A stretch of DNA of 64,000 bases from NCBI GenBank assembly GCA_020064725.1, contig JAGTWJ010000001.1, forward strand, positions 6,200,001-6,264,000, written 5' to 3'. Shown piece after piece: positions 55,239 through 64,000 of the stretch. Below the pieces are notes generated by a model. It had not been told where the DNA came from. It saw only the letters and a list, made by a program, of their open reading frames with translations, and made no database searches. The DNA is from Drechslerella dactyloides. Taxonomy: Eukaryota > Ascomycota > Orbiliomycetes > Orbiliales > Orbiliaceae. Made by a program: the position numbers and the translations under genes. The first letter of the stretch is position 1. Each line of letters opens with the position of its first letter.

Positions 55239-57152
55239 ATGGCTTCTCAAACTGGATCGAGAATTACGGTCGTCATAATCTTTTTATTCTTCCAGCTAAT
55301 TTTATTTGTCTTCGAACTGTTCTTCTACGCCACTAGAGTAGAATCGACCGATCAGACGCAAACCAAGCTCAACACACGTGAACGTCGAAAGATACTACTC
55401 CGACATGGCATTACAATTTTCGTCGGTGTTGTCGGAATTGTTCTGGCCTCCGCAATCTTCGCTGGGGAGTCTTCGAGGCTGGATATTGAAAGGACGGTGC
55501 GCGGGTGCTTTCACAAGCTTGACAGTGATATTGGAGGTCACTTCATCCGTATAGCCATCTGGGCGCAGGAGGGCGACCTCCTGCTTATTTCCCTCCTCGG
55601 CGCGTTCCACTGCTCAGCAACCGGAGCGAAAGAGATCGGTGCTGGCATAGCTATCACGCACGTCTCGCTTGCCACCGCCCTCTTAGTGCAGATGGGCATT
55701 GGAACGCTCACGTCAATCGATGCGATTATTGGGGCGATGATTCTGGACTCTCAGAGCTGCGCGCTCTCCCTGCAATTCGTTGCCAAGCACATGCTGGCAG
55801 CACGGTGGCAGGTCCTGGCCATCATACTGTGCCAAGCATACGGGTTCGCGCTCCTGCCTATATTCGTCTATCGATTCAGTCAGGGACAGTTCGCGGCCGG
55901 CGGCTGCTCCTGCGTTTCGGCCTTCTGGTGGGGACAGCTCAGCGACTGCCAGACCTTCCCATCGCGGGAGCTGGGTGTCTTTTGGATATACTATGCTTTT
56001 CGGTGCTTAATGTGCCTGCACTGTTGGTTCTTTTCGCTCACCAACACGCAGTATTTCCATGAGGCCGAAAAGAACGGCAGGTTGCTGGAAGGCATCACAT
56101 ATGCTGAGCTTGCAACCCTGCCTGTACCTGCAGAGAGCACGGAAACGACACAGCTAATTGGGCCTGATCAGCAAGCCCAACCGGAGGGGGGAAACGATGC
56201 CGTCCAGTCAATAAAGTCGACCCAGAAGAGCGAAACTCGGCGGAGCCAGACTAAGAGATCATCGGACCTAGACGCGGAGACCCCATCCTTGAAATCTTCA
56301 ACTCGATTTCGATATGACACGTACCCCTCGACAGTCTCCTTCTTGTTCATGATATATGGGGTTTTTGCATTGGTTTCGATGGTCGCAGTCGAGGTTACAA
56401 TACAACATACTAGACTTCTGTCGACTTCTTCAACCCTGTCAGTCGGTCAGATAATCGCAATCGTGGTTGCAGGGGCGACAATACTCAGAGGGTTTTGGTT
56501 CTTCGTAAGGATGTTTATCGGTCGTGGCTCTGGCCTCGTTTCCCCTTTTTCTTGGGATACAACCAAGAAATTATTTACTCGGTGGAACTTTCGACCGTCT
56601 TCTCAGCTAGCTATCCGTCCTATCGGCACAGACAGCTTCGATTTTCCTTTGTCCTCTCTTAATCCGAATTTTAAAGTTGGAAGCGTTCTCAAGAAAGACG
56701 GGTTTAGCAGTGCGCTCTTTTCAAGCACGGTCAGCAATCCGCAGCTTATAACGCAACGCACGCAGCAGGTAAACTACTTCAGTCTCACGAGTTCAAAAGC
56801 AGAAAACTCCATATTCGGCTTTGAGAAGGCCACAGGTGGCTCTAGGTTTTTGGATTTTACCATTCACATTTTAGAAGAGGTTTCACTAAGGCATGCAGAT
56901 GTCAGAAGGGTGTTGGACAGCGTTACAAGAGATCCCAAAGTGAATAAATATTTAGAGCAGGGACCTCTTTACATGGTGATTGGAGTCTCAACCGCAATAG
57001 GACTTACGGCCAAGGTTGATGGCCGAACCAGGACCTTCGATGATCCAGTCATACTTGCATATCAGACCTTGCGATTTCGACAGAGTTTTCTCTCGAAAAA
57101 GATTAAAGTTGACTTTTCACCATTAAAAAAAGAATATTCCGCGCGCGAGTAG
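55239..57152 (+). CDS. Polytopic membrane protein with soluble C-terminal domain, unknown function
   Basis: Single ORF of 637 aa. Seven hydrophobic helices can be drawn in the first 270 residues (first: VVIIFLFFQLILFVFELFF; sixth: VLAIILCQAYGFALLPIFVY). A polar cytoplasm-type loop (about 275-360, Ser/Thr/Lys-rich) is followed by two more helices (365-385 and 400-425). The last 200 residues are soluble: FSSTVSNPQLITQRTQQV, then FLDFTIHILEEVSLRHADVR and GPLYMVIGVSTAIGLTAKV. That final layout, a hydrophobic strand ending in (V/I)xGVxxAxG, recurs in several fungal membrane-active or signalling domains, but I cannot name a family. It is divergent from and adjacent to the kinase-like gene, suggesting a functional pair. 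Confidence 0.8.
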   Translation: MASQTGSRITVVIIFLFFQLILFVFELFFYATRVESTDQTQTKLNTRERRKILLRHGITIFVGVVGIVLASAIFAGESSRLDIERTVRGCFHKLDSDIGGHFIRIAIWAQEGDLLLISLLGAFHCSATGAKEIGAGIAITHVSLATALLVQMGIGTLTSIDAIIGAMILDSQSCALSLQFVAKHMLAARWQVLAIILCQAYGFALLPIFVYRFSQGQFAAGGCSCVSAFWWGQLSDCQTFPSRELGVFWIYYAFRCLMCLHCWFFSLTNTQYFHEAEKNGRLLEGITYAELATLPVPAESTETTQLIGPDQQAQPEGGNDAVQSIKSTQKSETRRSQTKRSSDLDAETPSLKSSTRFRYDTYPSTVSFLFMIYGVFALVSMVAVEVTIQHTRLLSTSSTLSVGQIIAIVVAGATILRGFWFFVRMFIGRGSGLVSPFSWDTTKKLFTRWNFRPSSQLAIRPIGTDSFDFPLSSLNPNFKVGSVLKKDGFSSALFSSTVSNPQLITQRTQQVNYFSLTSSKAENSIFGFEKATGGSRFLDFTIHILEEVSLRHADVRRVLDSVTRDPKVNKYLEQGPLYMVIGVSTAIGLTAKVDGRTRTFDDPVILAYQTLRFRQSFLSKKIKVDFSPLKKEYSARE

Positions 57153-58167
57153 AGCCACCATCTATTACTTCGTAATAGATGTGCTCACCGCAGTCTCGAG
57201 CTCTCTCATCGCTACCTAGCATGAGCTCAGCACTATTCCCGCTGCATATGTATCATGTATTTGATAGAAAGGCGCTTCGCACTTGGTTGATGGAGTTCTT
57301 GGTTTTTTTTTTTTTAGACAGCCATTGCATTGGGTTATCGGTCGAGTCAATAATATAATACGGATAGAAATATTGTTTTCATTGCTGCATTTCCCTGATC
57401 CAATAGTACTTTGAGGAAGCCACTACACTGGTGCATAGAAGCTACCATCGGTATCGTTACCTGGATAATAGCGTCAATGCTAGCGTGGACGCCAGAATGT
57501 GGATATGCGACAGCGATGCAACAAGGATCTTGTAGGTAGCCACAACGGGTCGAGATATCTTCGAATTCAATGTTGTCCAAACTGTCAGCACAGGTAGCAA
57601 TGTCCCAACGGCCTCGATAGTCGTAACGCAGGCTGTGAAGAACACCTTCTACAGAAATATCTGGAATATAACAGGTACATGACATTGCCGCTGGTATCGA
57701 CAATCGCTCAAACTGAGGGTACTGGCACGATAACTTTCGTGACAATCTAGATTTTATCCTTAGTACAACATAGACTGTTGTACCTTCATCAGAATGGCTA
57801 CACCATTGGGGAGCTCATGGGCTTGGCCCTATTATACGTTATCGGCGTATATACACTGTGAAATATTCACAAAGCTGTCCAAATATCCCATACCCTGCCT
57901 TTTCACGGTGCACGATACCCGATGTTGGAATTTACAACTACTTTGTGTTGGGGCTGTTGCGGCAGCCGGCTTGTTTGCGCCTCTTCGCTGCCCCTCGGCC
58001 GATGGCCAGCTGGAGACCTTCCACCTTGCTCTCGACATCACGCCCTCGCCTGCACTAAGCTCCCCATCGCGAGTGGCACCACCCCGTCGAAGTCAATCTC
58101 CTCCCTCGATAGCTCGCCCCATCGCCCCGGTATTCTCGTGCCACACGCTCCTTTGACCGCGCTCACG
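57153..58167. other. Intergenic region
   Basis: 1.0 kb. T13 run at 57303-57315. Overlapping minus frames at 57347-57745 include one hydrophobic 62-codon frame (57457-57645) but no clear gene; it may be decayed sequence. The 3' part is the promoter of the Lsm12-like gene. Confidence 0.4.
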
Positions 58168-59118
58168 ATGGACGGACCTGGACGACGAGGCTCAACCGGG
58201 CCGACCAACGCAGCGTCGCGCGGCTCGAACTCCGGATACCAGTCGCCTACCTCGGGCCCTGGAGGCCTTTCCAGCATCGATTGGATTATAGGAACACGGT
58301 AGGTCCAGCTCCGGAACGCGTGGAAGTCTGCCGAGACCCCGGCTAACGGAGGAAATCTGTTGTTGAAAACAGCGTCAAAGTCACGACCATCCTCGATGAC
58401 AACATCGAGGGCACCATCTTCTCGTACGACACAATCGCAAACTGCGTCAGTCTCCTCACAGGTCCGAACGCCACTCATCCGCCAGCCAAGAATACCCCGG
58501 TCAACGTCCGTATACTCAAGATACCCTTCCTGAAGGATGTGGTGGTTCTCGCGCCGTCGAAGCCTCCGCAGAACGCCGCTGCTTCGAAGGGCCCCTTCAG
58601 CGCAGCTGAGCCACAGATCCGGCCGCTGAGCATCCAAGCTATCAGGAACAGAGAGCAGGCAGCTTCAAGGGCGGAGTATGAGAAGCTGATGGGACACGGC
58701 GTTGGGGTGACGGCTGAGGGCCAGGACATCTTCAACGCGCTGAGCAAGACGTGAGGCACATCCAACCATGACGATATTGAGCTGCGTGCGCTCTTTCGAC
58801 TGACGCTCTTTTATTCTCAATGTAGGATGCCCTGTAGGTGGCAAGGAAAACACATCGTCGTTCTGGACACGATCATCATTCAGGAGCCGTACACACCGGA
58901 AAAATGCAGCGCCTCAAACTCGAACGCGAACGGCCAAAACGCCCTGACGAGAGTAAAGAAAGTGGTACGTCATGGAGCTCACCTTGGCTCGATATTTTTG
59001 GCAATACGCTGACCTGTCTGGCTTCGAATAGCTGGAGGGCGAGAGGAAGAGGCTGGATAGTGCCAGACGTAGTAACGCCGGCACGCCTAACCCGCCGGCA
59101 GACCGGAAAGGAGGATAG
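58168..59118 (+). CDS. lsm12: Lsm12-like RNA-binding protein
   Basis: Exons 58168-58298, 58373-58750, 58826-58964 and 59032-59118; introns 67-75 nt with GGCTAAC-type branch sites, all in phase, 244 aa. The N-terminal 40 residues are Gly/Ser-rich. Residues about 38-70 (SIDWIIGTRVKVTTILDDNI followed by EGTIFSYDTIANCVSLL) form the Sm-like fold start, where EGTIFSYD is the typical Lsm12 strand pair. LKIPFLKDV follows, then IRPLSIQAIRNREQAA leading into the anticodon-binding-like domain (GVTAEGQDIFNALSKT, CRWQGKHIVVLDTIII, EPYTPEKC), which is characteristic of Lsm12. Known members associate with ribosomes/ataxin-2-type complexes in RNA regulation. The tail RRSNAGTPNPPADRK is disordered. Confidence 0.93.
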
Positions 59119-60312
59119 TTCTTTTCATAAAGTGATTACCGCGTCGAATTGCCGGCCTTTTCGGTATCATACAGCTTGCGATTGCAGCGGCTGGTTTATG
59201 GTAGAGGGATGTCGGTTATGGGGGTTATCGCACAAGGGTATCGGATAGCGGGGGCTGTCGAGGCTATATAGTTGGGTCGTATATGAAGCACCAACGTGGT
59301 ATATAGCTGGGCGACGGCATGTTCTTTTCTTTCTTCTCCCTTTTTTTTTTTTTTTTTTGTTTGGTGAATGGGAGTTAGTTTTCATGTGGATTAATCTTGA
59401 TCTGAACCATGACAACAATATGAAACTTGATACCCTACAGTCGCGCGTTCGAGTTTCCTCACGTCAAACTTAGCTCTAAGTATTCGGGTGTGCATGTGTA
59501 GACGTGCCTCGGTTCCCCGCAAAGTTGGTTTCCGGGAACAGGCGACATCGATGACCCATGCAGGCGTCAAAAGTAAGTGTGGAACCGCTTTCAGCCGTCC
59601 GCCTTGCGTGCACTTGTGATATATACACGACTCTGGATATGTAAAATACCTAAGCATATAGAGCTACTGAGGATCTAGAGAGTAAGGTGACATATACTCG
59701 TTATACAGTTCAAAGATTTGGCTGTCATAAACTTGGTGTTTATAATTACCACTAGTCTGTGTACATATATCCGTCCATCCATACATTCCCGTACAAAGCC
59801 GCTGTGGCTATTTGTCTCGTAAACCAGACTGCCACGAGCAACTACTCCCGCAACGTCGCAACGTCGCCCAACCCAACCGGCATTCGATAAAACAAACGTA
59901 ACAAGGTAAAGATAAGAAACACCGACAACGCCTCTAGCCACAATGCAAGGCCAAAACAAAACTATGCACACCTACCCTGACCAACTGCCGAACCCCGTCC
60001 GTCCACCGGTACCTCCATCATCAACAAATGAAACTGTAATATATGAATATAACTGGCCTCGATACCCCTCCATGCTAGCCGCTATATAATCATGTGGCCC
60101 AGATGCATGCATGCGTCGAATATATATAATCGTACAAGAAATATCAATTACCTTGCGTGTATAGATTCAGTCGTCTCCTCGCTGCGGATTTCTAATCATC
60201 GATCCCGATCCCAAACCCAGTCTGGGAAAAATTGCTAACCTGTACCGCGACGTGTCATCGTCGGGATACCGTATTGGGTAAGTTGGGTAAGTTCTGACTA
60301 TGTCGGTTATCG
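59119..60312. other. Convergent 3' intergenic region
   Basis: 1.2 kb between the 3' ends of the Lsm12-like gene and the transporter gene. Contains T18 at 59341-59358. No gene or tRNA found. Confidence 0.5.
59341..59358. repeat. T18 homopolymer
   Basis: Uninterrupted run of 18 T in a pyrimidine-rich stretch. Confidence 0.85.
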
Positions 60313-62441
60313 CTATCTGGTGAGCTCCCCGCTCCGCCGCTCGCTGTCCAGACTCGAGCGATTCAACGCCAGACTGCGTCGTTCGAAGAGCAGGCTTCTC
60401 CGGCCCTCGGCATCCTCCGCCTCGCTGGCTAGCACGTCGCGGACAGCCTCGCCGCGCATCTTGGAAATCTTGATGTAGTTGTAGCTGCCAATGCTGAGAA
60501 TCGTGATGAGAAGGCCACCAATGTTGATTGGTGTAAGGACGTCGTGGAAGATGGTCGCAGAGGCGGAGATCGTGACGACCTCCTTGAAGATGCCGCAGAT
60601 GGACAAGGTGACAACGGACGTTCGGCGAAGCAATCTGATCGAGAGAATTAGCATTATTCATGGTAGCATTCGATATGTAGAATGTGGGGCACGCACGCAA
60701 ACTCGCTGGCGGTCATGCAGAATGCGATTATGCCCGGCGCTATCAGCATTCCGATGCCTGAGAGCAGGCCCCATTCGCCGACGACCTCGAGCCACCGTCC
60801 CCAGAACGCACCGATGCCCTCAACGGGGACGGCGATAATCAGCAAACTTAGAAACATGACCGGTGCCAGGAAGAAGATGCTACTGAACGGGTTGCTTGTC
60901 GCCGGGTTCCGCAGCAGGAGCAGCTGAGTCAAGCTCCATCGCAGACCGGACAGGCAGCTCGCGAGCATGACGAGCACGAATCCGATGGGCACAAAGACGG
61001 TCTCGCCGGATACCATGAGTATCACGCCGGCGGTCATGACCATTATAACGGCGATAAGCTTGATCGTTGGCTTCTCGAGACGGAAGATGAAGGCGAAGAT
61101 GAGCACGAAGGCAAGCGACGAGGACTTGCACATGGTATAGAATGTCAGGGAGATGTGCTTCAGCGACATATTGCCGAGGCCGATGTCCAGACCGGTCGCC
61201 ATACCGCAGGGAGCAATGCGAGTGACGTAGAAGAGCTTCGTCATGATGGGTTTTTTGGGGCCGGGAGACTGCGTCTCATTGGCGAGGTCACGGGTGTCTT
61301 GGTCGTCTTCATCAATGTCGCTATCGGTCTCGTTTAACGGCCGCGATTCCTGGGCCTCTCGAGAGGGCGAGGAATCGGATGAAGATGACGAGGAAAGATA
61401 CCGTTTCCGCCGCTCGGCGTCCGAGTATCCTGGTCTGTATTGGACAAAGTACCACATTACCAGCCCCGACAACGTAAACTGCACGAGCATGTGGATTGAC
61501 GTCACGAAGAGCGGGAAGCGAAAATTCAAGTGAGGGTCCGAGAACATCCATTTGTTGTAGAGCGATATCAGCAGCGAGAACAGGTACCACATGCCGATCA
61601 GCAGGGCGTTCAGCGCGAGGTCTTTGACGACATGCTGGTCCGCGGCTCGCTTCTCGGCCTGTGTGACGGCGATTCCATTGATGACGGAGCCATGGGCGAG
61701 TTCCTCCTCAGGCACGTGTATGTGATGGTGACCCGTAGGAGTTATTGCGGCGGTGTCCCGCATCCTGCCGCCTTCCGTGCCTATACCGCCTAGACCGCGT
61801 CTCTGGAGCTTCTTTTTCCGCCGCCTGTCCCGCGCGGATTCCGTCAGGCCGGCCTCCTCGTCCGAGTCGCCGGAGGAGAGGGTGTTGAGCTCTAACTGCG
61901 ACTGAGGGGATGTGTTGCCTTCCTTGTGGCCTGGTTGGTTGGAGATCGGGCTCTGGAGCGGTAGGGCGAAGGCACGGGTACGGGCGGTTGGTGAGACTTT
62001 GTCGGTAGGCGTGCCAGGGTTGGAGGAAGGGTGCGCGGTGATAGGGGAGAAGGAAGTCGAGATGCTCTGACCGCGGGAACGTCGTCGGGCGTGAGTGTCG
62101 ACGGTTACACGGCCTGGCATTTCGGAGGCGGAGGACGAGGACGAGGGAGGGAGGATGGGAGCAGGCGGAGGAGGTCGAGGGAACGGGTTTACGGTGTCAT
62201 CCGTGGGTCGGCTAGCGGGCACCTCTCCGCCCTGTGGTTCGTGCTCCTGAGGAACGCTGGTATTAATCTGCGGTAGCGAGGGATGCGAGAGAGGTTTGCG
62301 AGTGGTTGAATCTGTGACGGCAGTGGTAGCAGGAGCGGACGGAAGAGCAACAGCGGAGGGAGAAGTGGACCGATGGCTCTGGATCTGGCGCTTGTCCTCG
62401 TGCTCGGACTCCGTCTCGCTCTCGCTCTCGTGGTCGGCCAT
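60313..62441 (-). CDS. TPT/nucleotide-sugar-transporter family membrane protein (SLC35C2/Ymd8-like)
   Basis: Exons on the minus strand: 60697-62441 and 60313-60634, joined at GC|GTGCGT...CAG|A; 688 aa. The first 260 residues are disordered, acidic and Ser/Pro-rich (MADHESESETESEHED start). The transport domain begins near LALNALLIGMWYLFSLLISL and YNKWMFS, the hallmark start of the triose-phosphate-transporter group of SLC35 carriers. Ten hydrophobic helices follow, with the conserved TRIAPCGMATGLDIGLGNMS, KSSSLAFVLIFAF, GLRWSLTQLL, and after the intron GIFKEVVTISAS and LTPINIGGLLITI. A long acidic/Ser insert lies between helices 2 and 3. The substrate is not deducible; members move nucleotide sugars or phosphorylated C3-C5 compounds across Golgi/ER membranes. 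The start is preceded by a long overlapping upstream ORF. Confidence 0.93.
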
Positions 62442-62784
62442 CTTTGGTAGATTTAAATGACGGGAGTGTGTAACTGGTAGGGAAACCGGCGTCAGAGGTC
62501 GTGCTAACGCGATCCGATGGCGTGCATGGGGTGGACTGCGGCCAACTGCCCTGCTGACGGGGAAGCAAGAGACTCAGGAGAGATCGGACTCTCCCGGGCC
62601 TCTTTTCGGTGGCTTGTCGCGCAACCTGCACCCCTGTCTCGAGAGCCGGGGTCTCTGGCGAATTCAAGGCCACCAGCGAGAATCTGCGGGGATGGACAGG
62701 GCTGGTGGGCCCGGGCGAGCTCGCTTCGCCCGGAGCAGCAGTGTCGAAGAGGGAGAAGCGCTGGAGATGTTTGATCACGGACAT
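62263..62784 (-). other. Upstream ORF overlapping the transporter start
   Basis: From ATG 62784 a 173-codon frame (MSVIKHLQRFSLFDTAAPGE...) runs through the transporter start at 62441 and ends at 62263 in another frame. Its first 80 residues look protein-like, with two RFSL motifs. It would act as an overlapping uORF, or be an alternative first exon; I found no in-phase splice that joins it to the main frame. Confidence 0.35.
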
Positions 62785-64000
62785 ACGGTCTGTTAGCCTG
62801 CTCGCTCGCTCGTGGCATCCAACTCGTCCGGTCATGCGCATGTGGGCCGGAGCGGGACCTACCTGATGGGGCGCTAGTCGCCGCGGCGTTATCTGGGCCG
62901 TATCGCGGCGATGGATGGAGGAGGCAGCGTCGAGGTCGCAGGAAGGGCAGCTGAGGTTTTTGACTTTCCGACGTCACCTTGCTTTCGACCGGGCCGATGG
63001 GATCTCGAGATGTGGCCTCGATGGCGGGGTGGAACGGAAGGTTGCGGCGATGTGTTGCGGATGCGGTCTATTTAAATCCGCAGGCGCAAAACTAGATTCA
63101 CGTTGACGACTTGCTGGCGCAACAGCTGAGACTCAGTCCGGTCCGCAGCTGGGATAACCGCAAAGCCGTGACAGGGCCTGACTGTAATTATACGGCCGGA
63201 CGGAGTCTGGACATCTGTACTTACTTGTGCGATTGCTCGTGCTGGTGTCACGGCCAATCTCCCGCACGGCTCGAGGCCTGCCCTGCACCTGACGTTCTCA
63301 GCCTAGCCCGTGCGAGCTTCAGACGGGAAACGGTTCCGGCGAAAATATCGTCAACTGGCAATCGATCACGGCCGGCTCTTGTCTAGCAGCCTTATGTTAG
63401 GTGGCGATACAGCTGGCTCTTTTTTGCAATCGACGGAATTAAATGTTCGGGCAGGTGCTGGGATGCCTGGAGTGTTGACACAGCTGCGTATATTGGCAAG
63501 TGCTCTCGCACAAGCATCCGAGTATTCCACGCATGCGCAGGCCTGCATGCCTTAGATATATTATACGATTAGCCAATGTGACTGCAACTGGCTCTCGGCG
63601 GCCAATTGTGCTGAAAATACGCGCATAGGGCGCCGCGGCGACGGTTGATACAGACTTGTTAACAATAGACTGGTGTTTATAGGAATCGTGTCATATATCT
63701 GCAGGTGCCACACTATCCGAAGGGGAGAGACGCATGAATACGGCCCTGCAGGCGCCTACATCCACGCCACGGCTTGTTAGACGAGATCGAAATGGAATTA
63801 GCCTCTGTGTGTAGACGTAAGCCTGCCGGGAAATGCCATATCCATGCCGGGATCCACGTCCAATCGAGTATATGTAATCGCAGCCTGCATACTGTACACG
63901 AACGCACGAGAAAGGCCTGCCCTTTGTTCACGACCCATGGCAATGCCGTACGTAATTGAACCCGTCCACGCCCGTGGCGGTAACGACTGCTCCAAAAGAA
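62785..64000. other. Upstream region of transporter, right edge
   Basis: Pyrimidine-rich on the minus strand up to about 63,070, consistent with the promoter/leader of the transporter. Beyond that no gene is recognised to the window end. Confidence 0.45.

Overview
This is a eukaryotic window from a filamentous ascomycete (Pezizomycotina). Genes are monocistronic and cut by short introns (about 50-120 nt) with GT...AG ends and CTAAC-like branch sites. The recognisable proteins are fungal: alternative oxidase, an Isc1-type sphingolipid phospholipase C, an Hst2-type sirtuin, the COMPASS subunit Swd3, F-box/2EXR proteins and Kex2-processed secreted proteins. I cannot place it below subphylum from sequence alone. 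Exon coordinates were worked out by hand from splice signals and phase.

Layout. 0-13 kb: a 2EXR/F-box-like gene (-), alternative oxidase (+), two intact F-box genes (+), and between them a decayed stretch with an F-box-like fragment and a broken retropepsin-like copy. 13.6-18.8 kb: 6-phosphogluconate dehydrogenase (-, at least eight exons) and an RBM42-type RRM protein (+). 19.3-22.3 kb: a tandem pair of secreted proteins (+) with the same 65-nt signal-peptide exon and a shared D-I-W-x-T-x-A-G block. 24.6-34 kb: a large Ser-rich unknown protein (-) with a long CT-rich leader, then about 5 kb with no credible gene but many short tandem repeats. 34-40 kb: sirtuin (+), cytochrome P450 (-), a tRNA-Arg(CCG) (+) and an Isc1-like phospholipase (-). 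40-43 kb: gene-poor, with a RecQ-helicase remnant and small tandem duplications. 43-57 kb: a small Kex2-processed Cys-rich secreted protein (+), Swd3 (+), a 1200-aa Ser/Thr-rich secreted protein (+), another secreted protein with a coiled coil (+), then a divergent pair made of a degenerate kinase-like gene (-) and a polytopic membrane protein (+). 58-62.5 kb: an Lsm12-like gene (+) and an SLC35/TPT-type transporter (-) with an overlapping upstream ORF.

Reading of the whole. Conserved housekeeping genes (aox, gnd, RBM42, hst2, isc1, swd3, lsm12, the transporter) are interspersed with lineage-specific ones. The latter fall into three groups: F-box/2EXR genes at the left, the tandem secreted pair at 19-22 kb, and a secreted/membrane/kinase-like group at 43-57 kb. 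The last two hold the least-described biology. No CRISPR array, rRNA or complete mobile element was seen.
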